DNA from: Methylophilus sp. 14
GTDB lineage: Bacteria; Pseudomonadota; Gammaproteobacteria; Burkholderiales; Methylophilaceae
Reading direction: 5' to 3'
Assembly (NCBI RefSeq): GCF_015354345.1
Contig: NZ_JADKYS010000003.1
Location: 402,856 to 466,855 of the forward strand
DNA: 64,000 bases
Shown piece by piece: positions 24,732-33,347 of the stretch. The notes below the pieces were generated by a model, which searched no databases, was not told where the DNA came from, and was given only the letters and a program-made list of their open reading frames with translations. The translations under genes were made by a program, and so were the position numbers. Position 1 is the first letter of the stretch, and every line of letters begins with the position of its first letter.

Positions 24732-25996
24732 AACACGAATTCAAGCTGTTATTAAAACAGCGCAGCATGGTCGCCCTGCTGTTACTCAGCTTAGCGCTTA
24801 CCGCGTTAAGCCTTCTCAATGGCTGGCAAAATATCCAGCATATTCAGGCACAAATCAGCCATGCCCAGCATGAAGAAGCGCAACGCAAACAGGACTTTGT
24901 GCATCTTCACCAGCATGAAGGTAGTCTGGATGCCGGTGAAGTCGGTTACTACGTGTTTCATCACGCCTACCATCAGCCTGCCGAATGGAGTTTTATTGCG
25001 CTGGGCAACCGGCTGGTGACGCCATACGTACAGCGTATCCGCCTGCTCGGCCTGCAAGGGCAGCTGTACGATGGTGAGTCGCATCACCCGGAATATGTCA
25101 TGCTCGGTAGTTTTGATTATGCGTTCTGGCTGGTATTTTTTTCACCCCTGCTGTGCATTGCCCTGCTGCACGACCTTAAGGCCAGCGAGCATCAGGCGCA
25201 AAGATTGCTGTTTTTGCAAAGCCTGGCGACTTCTCCTAAGCACTTCTGGTTTAAGCGCGCGCTCACCCGGGCACTGCTGATTACCGCCACCTTTACACTG
25301 CCGGTGCTACTCTTTGCGGTAATCCACACACTGTCTGTGTTGCCGTTACTGCAGGTGCTGGCCATCAGCCTGCTGTATATCCTGTTTTGGACTATCCTCT
25401 GCGCGGCGTTCAGCCTGCGTGCCCGCGCACTCAACGCCAGCTTTAATGCACTGGCATTGGCAAGTGCCTGGTTGCTATGCTGCGTCGTCTTGCCTAACCT
25501 GGCCCAGCTTTGGCTACACCAGCAGTTTCCGTTACAAGATGGCAGCCAGATTGCCCTGCAACACCGACAACTGGTGCATGGCGCCTGGGATTTACCCAAA
25601 GCCGACACCCTGGAGCCGTTTTATGCCTTGTATCCGCAATGGCAACATTCAGCGCCCGTCACCGACCGTTTTCACTGGAAGTGGTATTTCGCTTTCCAGC
25701 ACATGGCGGATGTGCGCTTGCAAGCGCAAGTCACGGCCAGAGAACAAAGCCTGTTGCAGCGTGACCAGGCCACTCAGCAGTTAGGCCTGCTGTTGCCCAG
25801 TATATGGGTGCAACGCAGTCTCGAAAATGTAGCGCAAAGCAATGTCACCCACCTGCTGGCGCATCGTCAACACATCACCGCGTTTCATAGCCAGCTGCGG
25901 CATGCCATCTACCCCGCACTGTTCGATGAAAAACCGTTCACCGTGGAAGCCTTCAGGCAATTGCCTGTGTTTGACAGCCAGCATACCCATGAATAA
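24728..25996 (+). CDS. ABC-2 permease, DUF3526-like (second of two)
   Basis: A 422-residue paralogue of the preceding permease: an N-terminal helix (about 17-33), a large periplasmic loop, then a block of helices (ALLHDLKASEHQAQRLLF marks the cytoplasmic end of the second). ATG 24728 overlaps the stop of the first permease (ATGA). The open frame extends upstream but only into the other gene. A terminator follows two bases after the stop. Confidence 0.85.
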   Translation: MKHEFKLLLKQRSMVALLLLSLALTALSLLNGWQNIQHIQAQISHAQHEEAQRKQDFVHLHQHEGSLDAGEVGYYVFHHAYHQPAEWSFIALGNRLVTPYVQRIRLLGLQGQLYDGESHHPEYVMLGSFDYAFWLVFFSPLLCIALLHDLKASEHQAQRLLFLQSLATSPKHFWFKRALTRALLITATFTLPVLLFAVIHTLSVLPLLQVLAISLLYILFWTILCAAFSLRARALNASFNALALASAWLLCCVVLPNLAQLWLHQQFPLQDGSQIALQHRQLVHGAWDLPKADTLEPFYALYPQWQHSAPVTDRFHWKWYFAFQHMADVRLQAQVTAREQSLLQRDQATQQLGLLLPSIWVQRSLENVAQSNVTHLLAHRQHITAFHSQLRHAIYPALFDEKPFTVEAFRQLPVFDSQHTHE

Positions 25997-25997
25997 T

Positions 25998-26033
25998 CGG
26001 CCGTGATTCTAAGTAAAATCATGAGCCGTTTTT
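25998..26033 (+). terminator. Terminator after the TonB/ABC-2 operon
   Basis: CGGCCGTGATT pairs with AATCATGAGCCG (one bulged A, one G-T pair), followed by TTTTT. It separates the transporter operon from pqqA, so pqqA should have its own promoter. Confidence 0.7.
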
Positions 26034-26134
26034 ACGGATTGGCTTCAGGCCGTTTTTGAAACACGTGCGTATAGTGAGAGTCATACCAGCATATCAATCA
26101 TGATGTACTTCACAAACAACGTAAGGAGATCATT

Positions 26135-26206
26135 ATGTGGACTAAACCAGCTGCGACTGAAATGCGTTTTGGCTTTGAAGTGACGATGTACGTCATGAAC
26201 AAATAA
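26135..26206 (+). CDS. pqqA: PQQ precursor peptide PqqA (stand-alone copy)
   Basis: A 23-residue peptide, [20 protein letters not shown] followed by MNK, with Glu15 and Tyr19 in the ExxxY arrangement that the radical-SAM enzyme PqqE crosslinks to make pyrroloquinoline quinone. The N-terminal MW-KPA also matches known PqqA. AAGGAG lies seven bases before ATG. A terminator on each side makes it a one-gene unit; no pqqBCDE is in the window. PQQ is the cofactor of methanol and glucose dehydrogenases, which fits a methylotroph. Several methylotrophs carry extra pqqA copies, and this is likely one of them. Confidence 0.93.
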   Translation: MWTKPAATEMRFGFEVTMYVMNK

Positions 26207-26235
26207 TCAGTCTTATCTATTCAGATAGATTGAAT

Positions 26236-26265
26236 AAAAAACCGCCGTATTCCGGCGGTTTTTTT
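26236..26265 (+). terminator. Terminator of pqqA
   Basis: A stem ACCGCCG/CGGCGGT preceded by A-rich and followed by T-rich sequence. It may serve both pqqA and the leftward chemoreceptor gene that ends at 26290. Confidence 0.85.
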
Positions 26266-26289
26266 ATTGATTGAGATCACCTTGCCGCC

Positions 26290-29200
26290 TTAAAACTGTG
26301 CCCATTCGCTATTATCAGTGCCAGTTCGCAATCCGGCAGTCTGTGAGCCGCTGCCATGAGCCCCCTGCTTGCTCGCATGCGTATGCAGATGGTGCACAGT
26401 GGAGCGTTTGCCTGCATGCACGTCGTTTGCCAGCTGGAACACACTGACTGCATCGACCAGGCTTTCGGCCTGATCCACCAGGGATTCAGAAGCAGCCGCG
26501 GCCTCTTCAACCAAAGCAGCATTTTGCTGGGTCACTTCATCCATGGTCATCACGGCCTGATTCACCTGATTGATACCGGTACTTTGCTCAACTGAGGCAG
26601 CCGCAATCTCGCTCATGATATCCGTCACCTGCTGCACCGAAGCCACCACCTCGTGCATGGTTTTACCCGCTTGCGACACCAATTCGCTACCGCGGGCGGT
26701 TTTTGCCGCAGAATCGTCAATCAGCACTTTAATTTCCTTGGCGGCCGAGGCAGAGCGCTGGGCCAGGTTTCTCACTTCGGCAGCCACCACAGAGAATCCG
26801 CGCCCCTGCTCGCCTGCTCTGGCGGCTTCGACGGCTGCATTCAAGGCAAGAATGTTAGTTTGGAATGCAATGCCATCAATCACCGAAATAATATCTTCAA
26901 TGCGTTTTGCACTGTCATTGATGGCGCTCATGGTATCCACCACCTCACCCACCACCACGCCACCTCTGGAAGCAACCTCGGAGGCATTCATCGCCAGTTG
27001 GCTAGCCTGCTTGGCGTTATCAGCGTTTTGCTTCACGGTAGACGCTAACTCTTCCATGCTGGCGGCGGTTTCTTCAAGGCTAGAGGCTTGCTGCTCAGTA
27101 CGGCTGGAAAGGTCATTATTGCCGCCAGAAATTTCCGTCGCAGCCGTATTAATGGTCACCGTGGCTTCGCGTACCTGCAAAATCACTTCGCTCATTTTGT
27201 CGACCAGCGCGTTCACGCCTTCACACAAGGCGGCAATATCACCGCTTTTGCCTTCTAGCGATACTCGGCTCGTTAAATCCCCCGCTTTGGCGCCTTCAAT
27301 CATCGCTTTGGTCTCTTGAACCGCGCGGGCCAGTGCTTCTGCACTTTCATGTTGCTCGGTGATGTCGGTGGCATATTTCACCACTTTAAACGGCTTGCCA
27401 TTCATATCCAGAATCGGGTTGTAAATGGCTTGCATCCAGACCACGCCCCCCCCTTTTTTAATGCGTTTGACTTGCCCGACCTGTGCCTCGCCATGCCGTA
27501 AGGCCTCCCAAAAGGCTTTGTAATCGTGACTAGCGCGATAAGCAGCATCGACAAACATGCTGTGATTTTTGCCGACAATCTCAGCTTCTGTGTAGCCGGA
27601 TAATTGCAAAAACAAGTCGTTTGCCGAAGTGATGGTGCCATCGAGCTCAAACGCAATCACGCCTTGTGTTTTGTGAATACCAGAAATCTGACCGGCATTG
27701 TCCGCCGCAATCAACTTGGACTCAGTGATGTCCATGGTGTAATTCACAATTTTGCAGGGTTTGCCCTTTAAATCATAAATCGGGTTATAAGAAGCCTGTA
27801 TCCAGACTTCACGGCCACCCTTGGCAATGCGTTTATATTGCCCCATATCAGAGCCGCCATTGACCAGCCTGCTCCACAAAGTTTTGTAGGCCTCGCTACC
27901 AGCAAAGCCTGGCTCCAGCACTTTGCTCACATGTTGCCCGACCAGTTCATGCTCTTGATAACCCAGCATCTGCAGATACGTTTGATTGACCTTGAGTACC
28001 GTACCATCCAAGCCTAATTCAATCACGCCTTGTGATTTGCCAATGGCGGTAATCTGGCCCTCAAAGTCAGCGTTCCTGAGTTTTTGCGCGGTAATGTCGG
28101 CGGCATATTTCACCACTTTATAAGGCTTGCCATTCGCATCTAAAATCGGGTTATAGGTCGCATCCAGCCAAATTTCCTGACCTTGCTTGCCTAAACGCAA
28201 AAATTCACCAGCGATAGATTCTCCGCGTCTCAGGCGTTGCCAGAACGCGTCATACTCGCCACTGCTGACAAACGCCGGTTCAACCAGTTGACGGTGCGAC
28301 AGGCCGACCAGCGCATTACGCGTGTAACCCAGCACCTCCAGAAAAATATCATTGACCGCAAGAATCTTGCCTTCCAGGTCAAACTCTATCGAGCCGGTAG
28401 AACGGTTAATCGCCGCCAGCTGATTTTCAAACAAAGCGGCCTGCTCGCGGGTTTCTATCGCTGATTCTTTGAGCGAATTTTCATTCACACTCAGCAAGGT
28501 CTGCATTTTCTTTAGCGCTTGCAGCACCTCGCTGAGCTCATTGCTACCGCGTGCGTCAATATAGGTGCTGTAGTTGCCCGTGGTGATTTCTTTCACCGCA
28601 TTCAGCGTTTGCGCCAGCGGCTGGGTAACAGAGCGTGCAATGATCATCGCCAACGCGAGCAACACAGGTAAGGCCAGGCCCAACCCGGCAAAAGACATAG
28701 CTAGCGATTGTGCGTGATTGGCCACATCCAACCCGGTTTGCACGGCCAGCAATGCAAATGCCGTGGCCGCCAGGCCCACCAGGCGTTGCTTGACGGTAAT
28801 CGCACCCAGCCTATTTTTTAATTTATTCACCCAGGACACGGTGACCACTTTACCATCGACAATCGCCAGGCCCTTGGCATTGCCTGCATTGAATAGCGCA
28901 TAGGCAGCAGAAGCCTCTTCAATTTGTGCGCGCGTTGGTTTTCGGCGCGCCGATAAGTAACCCACCACTTGGTTGTTTTCTGTCACCGGCGTGGCATTCG
29001 CCACCACCCAATAAAAGTCGCCATGCTTGGTGCGGTTTTTCACCAACCCTGTCCATGGCTTACCGGCTTTCAAGCTGCGCCACATATCAGCAAAGGCGGC
29101 AGCGGGCATATCCGGGTGGCGCACAATATTATGGCTGCTACCAACCAGCTCAGCTTCGCTAAAGCCGCTGACTTGAATAAAATCCTTGTTGGCATAAGTA

Positions 29201-29292
29201 ATCACGCCCTTGAGATCTGTTCTCGTCAGCATAAACTGGGCATCATCAAACTGGACTTCTGTGGCAGTGACTGGCAAATTTAATTTCATCAT
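26290..29292 (-). CDS. Methyl-accepting chemotaxis protein with four PAS domains
   Basis: A 1000-residue chemoreceptor. An Aer-like PAS domain is at residues 10-118. Two membrane helices (171-190, 196-219) with almost no periplasmic loop and a HAMP follow. Three further PAS domains (290-405, 412-528, 534-648) are spaced by about 121 residues and alike, so they arose by duplication. A second HAMP-like region leads to the MCP signalling hairpin ([21 protein letters not shown]). The end, EWAQF, fits the xWxxF CheR-binding tail. Cytoplasmic PAS sensing, probably of redox or oxygen, is inferred, and an FNR-like site lies upstream. Tandem ATGs at 29292 and 29289 are possible starts. It overlaps a 55-codon frame (TAATG). 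Confidence 0.92.
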   Translation of the reverse strand: MMKLNLPVTATEVQFDDAQFMLTRTDLKGVITYANKDFIQVSGFSEAELVGSSHNIVRHPDMPAAAFADMWRSLKAGKPWTGLVKNRTKHGDFYWVVANATPVTENNQVVGYLSARRKPTRAQIEEASAAYALFNAGNAKGLAIVDGKVVTVSWVNKLKNRLGAITVKQRLVGLAATAFALLAVQTGLDVANHAQSLAMSFAGLGLALPVLLALAMIIARSVTQPLAQTLNAVKEITTGNYSTYIDARGSNELSEVLQALKKMQTLLSVNENSLKESAIETREQAALFENQLAAINRSTGSIEFDLEGKILAVNDIFLEVLGYTRNALVGLSHRQLVEPAFVSSGEYDAFWQRLRRGESIAGEFLRLGKQGQEIWLDATYNPILDANGKPYKVVKYAADITAQKLRNADFEGQITAIGKSQGVIELGLDGTVLKVNQTYLQMLGYQEHELVGQHVSKVLEPGFAGSEAYKTLWSRLVNGGSDMGQYKRIAKGGREVWIQASYNPIYDLKGKPCKIVNYTMDITESKLIAADNAGQISGIHKTQGVIAFELDGTITSANDLFLQLSGYTEAEIVGKNHSMFVDAAYRASHDYKAFWEALRHGEAQVGQVKRIKKGGGVVWMQAIYNPILDMNGKPFKVVKYATDITEQHESAEALARAVQETKAMIEGAKAGDLTSRVSLEGKSGDIAALCEGVNALVDKMSEVILQVREATVTINTAATEISGGNNDLSSRTEQQASSLEETAASMEELASTVKQNADNAKQASQLAMNASEVASRGGVVVGEVVDTMSAINDSAKRIEDIISVIDGIAFQTNILALNAAVEAARAGEQGRGFSVVAAEVRNLAQRSASAAKEIKVLIDDSAAKTARGSELVSQAGKTMHEVVASVQQVTDIMSEIAAASVEQSTGINQVNQAVMTMDEVTQQNAALVEEAAAASESLVDQAESLVDAVSVFQLANDVHAGKRSTVHHLHTHASKQGAHGSGSQTAGLRTGTDNSEWAQF

Positions 29293-29459
29293 TAATCGCT
29301 TTCTATCCCTGAGTCATTGAGACAATTTAATTTAATAATAAAGACTGCTTGAACCTCTGCTTCTCCCAGCTGGATAGCCGTCACGTTTGACACAAAATCA
29401 CGTTGGCTGATATCCGTTTTTTCTGTTAGAAATGTCAGAATTTGTCTTACAAAAAACAT
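29292..29459 (-). CDS. Possible 55-residue leader peptide coupled to the chemoreceptor
   Basis: An open frame from ATG 29459 whose TAA overlaps the chemoreceptor ATG (TAATG). It has no recognisable domain and only a weak ribosome site. It lies just downstream of a predicted start site (about 29470). It may be chance; the overlap is the only support. Confidence 0.2.
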   Translation of the reverse strand: MFFVRQILTFLTEKTDISQRDFVSNVTAIQLGEAEVQAVFIIKLNCLNDSGIESD

Positions 29460-29733
29460 GACTTTTATTTTTAAATACAATAACTTAATTAATAAATAAC
29501 ATATTGAGGTAGATCAATAAATCCACTGAATCATCGCCCAAACGGACACTCAAGCCGTCTGGCTGATATTTGTGGATGCAGGAACCTAATGCCATGGAAG
29601 CTTACTAACCACGCATCATCGGCAATTCATCGTGACCAGCCAATATCAAGTCACTAGCGAATATCAAGCCCGAAAGCATTTTGGCTTTATAATCGTGTTG
29701 AAATGTTGTTATGTTGTTTTTATGGAGTCTCGC
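29460..29733. other. Divergent promoter region of chemoreceptor and coiled-coil protein
   Basis: No gene was seen. It contains an AT-rich patch at 29463-29505, an FNR/Anr-like site at 29504-29517, and the start region of the rightward gene at 29734. The rest shows no clear motif. Confidence 0.5.
29477..29517 (-). promoter_or_regulatory. FNR/Anr-like site upstream of the chemoreceptor
   Basis: TTGAGGTAGATCAA (29504-29517) differs from TTGAT-N4-ATCAA at one base. On the minus strand a TATTGT -10 at 29482-29477 would start transcription near 29470, putting the site centre at about -41, a normal activator position. Confidence 0.45.
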
Positions 29734-30048
29734 ATGCGTTTACAAGCCCTTTCTGTTCTACTCTTGATCGCCACACTGAGCCAGCCAGTGTTTGCCCGCA
29801 ATATCAGTAATGAGCAAGCCGAAGCGGCTAAAGCACGGGATGCGGTGGGCGATGCCATGAGCAAGCTCAGTGACCTTGAGCAAAAAATCAAATCCCAGGA
29901 AGCCCTGCTTGCACAGGAACAAGCGAAGTTACAGCAATATCAAGCTGACAAAGTGCAGACAGAAAAAGACCTGGAAACCAAAAAGTCTATTTTTGAGCAA
30001 AAATCCAAAGTGCTGGATGACGCCTGGAAACAGCGCAACGACTATTAG
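29734..30048 (+). CDS. Periplasmic coiled-coil protein
   Basis: A 104-residue protein: signal peptide ending VFARN, then a nearly continuous heptad-rich helix from about residue 28 to the end, full of Glu, Lys, Gln and Ala. It has no Cys and no lipobox. ATG 29734 has GGAG seven bases upstream (ATGGAG). It lies between the chemoreceptor promoter region and ompW. The function is unknown; it could be a small envelope-stress or chaperone-like helix bundle. Confidence 0.7.
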   Translation: MRLQALSVLLLIATLSQPVFARNISNEQAEAAKARDAVGDAMSKLSDLEQKIKSQEALLAQEQAKLQQYQADKVQTEKDLETKKSIFEQKSKVLDDAWKQRNDY

Positions 30049-30143
30049 TTTTAGCAGAACATTCCCACGCGGATAGCCACGCAGCCCTATCCGCATCCTC
30101 ATCACCCCTTAGGTGTACATGCGCGGCACAAAGCCGTGCTGAG

Positions 30144-30185
30144 TTGATTTGGGTCAATACCAGGTTTGGCGAGCAAACCTACAAT
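30144..30185 (+). promoter_or_regulatory. FNR/Anr-type class II promoter of ompW
   Basis: TTGATTTGGGTCAA (30144-30157) matches TTGAT-N4-ATCAA at all but one base. A TACAAT -10 lies at 30180-30185, giving a start near 30192 and a site centre at about -41.5, the standard class II activation distance. E. coli ompW is known to be FNR-controlled. Confidence 0.65.
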
Positions 30186-30221
30186 GGCCCTAAATTCAAT
30201 GCACCTAATGGAGTGATCACA

Positions 30222-30923
30222 ATGAAAAAAACCGCAATCAGTTTTATGTTGGCCGCCTTGTTGCCTGCCACCAACACCTACGCCGAACAAGGCGACTGGG
30301 TTGTTCGCCTGCGTGCAACCAATGTCAGCCCCAATGAAAGCAGCCGCCTTGGCAGCACAGTGAACAAAGCGGTAGGCGCCAATGTGATGACGCCTAGTGC
30401 TGACCTGAAAGTCGACAGCAACACCATCCCTGAATTGGATATTAGTTACTACTGGACCAAAAACATTGCCACCGAGCTGATTCTGGCGCTGGGCAGTAAA
30501 CATGATGTCAAAATCAGCGGCGACAGCGCGGGTGTGGTTGGTAACCAGCATTTGGGTAGTATTGATGCACTGCCACCGACACTCACCGTGCAATGGCACT
30601 TTAATCCAGACCAGACCATAGACCCGTACGTAGGCGCGGGCTTGAACGCAACATTTATGCTGGACCGTAACCTGCGCTTTACTTCTGGCGCGACTGCAGG
30701 CGAAAAAATCAAAATTGACCGCAGTAGCTTTGGCCCTGCCCTGCAAGCGGGTGTAGACATCAACCTGAAAGATGGCTGGTTATTGAACGCGGATGTGAAA
30801 TACGTCTGGATGGATACCGACGTTGAAATGAAAAGTGCAACCACTGGCAACCGCTGGGCAAAAATCGACTCCCTGGACATTAACCCTTGGGTGATCAGCT
30901 TAGGCGTCGGCAAACGCTTCTAA
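30222..30923 (+). CDS. ompW: OmpW family outer-membrane protein
   Basis: A 233-residue eight-stranded barrel with signal peptide (ends NTYAEQ), the family start GDWVVRLRATNVSPNESS, YYWTKNIATELIL in the middle, and the final SLGVGKRF with C-terminal Phe for Bam assembly. OmpW takes small hydrophobic molecules across the outer membrane. ATG 30222 has GGAG upstream and starts the signal peptide; a longer frame from 30144 overlaps the promoter. A terminator follows at 30974. Confidence 0.92.
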   Translation: MKKTAISFMLAALLPATNTYAEQGDWVVRLRATNVSPNESSRLGSTVNKAVGANVMTPSADLKVDSNTIPELDISYYWTKNIATELILALGSKHDVKISGDSAGVVGNQHLGSIDALPPTLTVQWHFNPDQTIDPYVGAGLNATFMLDRNLRFTSGATAGEKIKIDRSSFGPALQAGVDINLKDGWLLNADVKYVWMDTDVEMKSATTGNRWAKIDSLDINPWVISLGVGKRF

Positions 30924-30973
30924 ACCAGATATTTTGTAAAGTCTCTTCCCTGGGGCATTAATGCGCTCCATTC

Positions 30974-31008
30974 ACCTCTGACGCCACCCCAGTGTCAGAG
31001 GTTTTTTT
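30974..31008. terminator. Terminator between ompW and methyltransferase gene
   Basis: ACCTCTGAC pairs with GTCAGAGGT across a 10-base loop and is followed by seven T. It ends ompW; its position 19 bases beyond the stop of the leftward gene may serve both. Confidence 0.85.
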
Positions 31009-31026
31009 ATATCTAACGCAAAATGG

Positions 31027-31884
31027 CTATTGAAAATTAAAGCGCGCTGAGAGGCTGGTCAAATTCAGTTGTTCCAGCAGTTGTTGCCCGCGCTCGCGTG
31101 CACTGCGTTTGCGCTGGCCGGTATATTTGGCAATGATGAGCTCATTTTTCATTGAGTGTTCCCATCCCACCAGTTCCGTCACCGTCACCTGATAACCATG
31201 CGCTTCCAGCTCCAGGCAGCGCAATACGTTGGTCACCTGGCTGCCAAACTCACGCGTATGGATAGGATGCCGCCACAATTCACTGAGAAACGTCTGGGCC
31301 AGCGTTTCTGCCTTGTGCTGACGCATGACCTCCGCCACTTCTGCCTGGCAGCAAGGCACCAGCACCATAAATTGCGCCTGCTTTTGCAAACCGAACTGGA
31401 TGGCATCATCTGTCGCCGTATTACAGGCATGCAAGGCCGTCACAATATCGACCTTTGCAGGCAGTTGCTGCGACTGCATGGCCTCAGCCACGGTTAAATG
31501 CTCAAACTGCATGCGGTCAAAGCCGCACTCTTGTGCCAGCTGGCGCGACTTTTCAATCAGCTCACCGCGGCTTTCAATACCAATCACCTGTCCGCCCGCA
31601 TGCTGCTTGAGCAACAAGTCGTAGAGAATAAACCCCAGATAAGACTTGCCTGCCCCATGGTCTACCAGTACTGGCTGCGTCTGCTTGTCCATCACGGCCT
31701 GCATCAGCGGCTCGATAAAATTCACTAGGTGGTAGACCTGCTTGAGTTTACGGCGACTATCCTGATTGAGTTTGCCGTCGCGCGTCAGAATATGCAGCGC
31801 CTGCAATAACGGCAAGGATTGGCCGGGTTTGACTTCGGGGGGTAATGGGGGTTTGACCTGGGGAGGCAATTGAGTTTTGACCAT
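31027..31884 (-). CDS. SAM-dependent methyltransferase, Methyltransf_32/TRM13-like
   Basis: A 285-residue class I methyltransferase. LVDHGAGKSYLGFIL is the SAM loop, VIGIESRGELIEKS the acidic strand, then TALHACNTATDDAIQFGL and VPCCQAEV, which are characteristic of the family with a Cys pair after the catalytic strand. The N-terminal proline-rich section (about residues 1-20) is unusual. It is monocistronic. The substrate (tRNA or protein) is unknown. Confidence 0.75.
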   Translation of the reverse strand: MVKTQLPPQVKPPLPPEVKPGQSLPLLQALHILTRDGKLNQDSRRKLKQVYHLVNFIEPLMQAVMDKQTQPVLVDHGAGKSYLGFILYDLLLKQHAGGQVIGIESRGELIEKSRQLAQECGFDRMQFEHLTVAEAMQSQQLPAKVDIVTALHACNTATDDAIQFGLQKQAQFMVLVPCCQAEVAEVMRQHKAETLAQTFLSELWRHPIHTREFGSQVTNVLRCLELEAHGYQVTVTELVGWEHSMKNELIIAKYTGQRKRSARERGQQLLEQLNLTSLSARFNFQ

Positions 31885-32108
31885 GTGTCATGCTGCATTA
31901 AAATATAAGCTGTCAGTTTAACAGCAATGGCTGCGGTTGCCATGACTGCCAACCTTCGGGAACTCTCGGCATGGTTCAGGCATCTTGACTATAAGCAGTC
32001 GATAGACAATGGCCATCAAGCCGGCTATCACCGCTGCAGCGACGCACATGCGCGCTGTTTCAATTCGCTGCATTCAGCGCTGTTGTTCAATCGTATCAGG
32101 GAGTATGT

Positions 32109-33176
32109 ATGTCACATGATTCTGCCGGCATGGCTTTTTTTAATTTACGCAGAAAAATAAAGCCTGCTTTTTCACTGCTGGCGATTTATGCACTTTTCGC
32201 CAACGCAGCCTTCGCGGATACGGTATGGCTAAAAAATGGTGACAAAATCACCGGTACCATAGGCGTCAAAGTGTCTAACAAGCTCACGGTCAAAACCAGC
32301 TACGCCGATGAAGTAAAAATCAACTGGAATGATATTCACAGCATAGATGCTGACAAACCGATGCTGATGCAACTGATGGATGGCAGCATCGTCAATGGCC
32401 GACTGGTGCATTCAGACGAAGGTCAGGTCATTCTCGATGAAGAAACCAGCACGCCGCTGGTCGATACCGAGCTCGATGAAATACATTACATCAACCCGAC
32501 GCGCGACCTGATTGGCGAAGGCTATGTCTGGACCGGCAACCTGAGCCTGGGCGGCGCTTTTAACAATGGCAACAGTACCAACCGCAACATGCAATTTAAC
32601 GGCGAGTCGGTGTTACGCGGCCTGGATAATCGTTATACGGTACAAGGCTATTACTACTGGGCAGAAGATAACGACCAGCAAACACAAAACAACGCGCGCG
32701 TGCGCGGCCAGTATGACCACTTTTTCACCAAAAAATGGTTTAGCTACCTCAACACCATTCAGGAAAAAGACCGTTTCCGGGATATCAAACTACGCAGCAC
32801 CTACGGTGTAGGGTCGGGTTACCAGATTTTTGAAGGTGAAAAGCTTAACCTGTCCGTCGAAGGCGGTGTGTCGCTGATTAAACAGGACTATTATGAAGAG
32901 AGCGATGACAGCCATGCCGCATTGCGCTGGGCCGTGAACTATAACCAATACCTGTTTGACTCTTTTGTACAGGCATTCCATCGCCACGAAGTGCTATACA
33001 CGCCTAGAGATCCCTCACAAATCCTGGTCTATAGCTCAACCGGCCTGCGCTTTCCGTTTATTTTTGGCTTGAGCGCCTCGACGCAAGTTGACTACAACTA
33101 TGACAGCCGCCCGGTGGATGACCGTGTCAAAGGCGATACGCGTGCACTGTTTACACTGGGTTATAGCTGGAAATAG
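32109..33176 (+). CDS. DUF481 outer-membrane protein
   Basis: A 355-residue protein with a signal peptide after about 10 extra residues (ends AFADTVW). A small strand domain (VWLKNGDKITGTIG...GSIVNGRLV, about 37-115) leads to a DUF481 beta-barrel from about residue 140 to the end, GYSWK. DUF481 proteins (E. coli YdiY type) are salt-induced barrels of unknown role. GGGAG lies upstream of ATG 32109; a later ATG in the signal (codon 8) is possible. It is not in an operon with its neighbours. Confidence 0.85.
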   Translation: MSHDSAGMAFFNLRRKIKPAFSLLAIYALFANAAFADTVWLKNGDKITGTIGVKVSNKLTVKTSYADEVKINWNDIHSIDADKPMLMQLMDGSIVNGRLVHSDEGQVILDEETSTPLVDTELDEIHYINPTRDLIGEGYVWTGNLSLGGAFNNGNSTNRNMQFNGESVLRGLDNRYTVQGYYYWAEDNDQQTQNNARVRGQYDHFFTKKWFSYLNTIQEKDRFRDIKLRSTYGVGSGYQIFEGEKLNLSVEGGVSLIKQDYYEESDDSHAALRWAVNYNQYLFDSFVQAFHRHEVLYTPRDPSQILVYSSTGLRFPFIFGLSASTQVDYNYDSRPVDDRVKGDTRALFTLGYSWK

Positions 33177-33347
33177 CAAGGAGATCGCTGCCACCTGTAA
33201 GGAGTGGCTGCTTAAATGTTAAAATAAGCACTTCATTGTTTTAACTGTCTTTGAATCTCGTTTAAAGAGCATCATGGCAAAACACAATGCGGGGTACGGC
33301 AAGGGACATTGATACCGTATTTTTTGAGTTGAAGATGGAGCAAAAAT

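Noticed and set aside
26570-27319. Long plus-strand frame (249 codons) opposite the chemoreceptor
   Set aside because: It is the antisense shadow of a highly conserved MCP signalling domain, with Ser/Ala-rich low-complexity content and no ribosome site.
29293-29360. Sigma-28-like promoter just upstream of the chemoreceptor
   Set aside because: TAAATTGT-N11-AGGGATAG has too many mismatches to the consensus; the FNR-like arrangement further upstream is better.
30102-30746. 214-codon minus-strand frame opposite ompW
   Set aside because: ompW has signal peptide, strands and C-terminal Phe; the opposite frame is a shadow.
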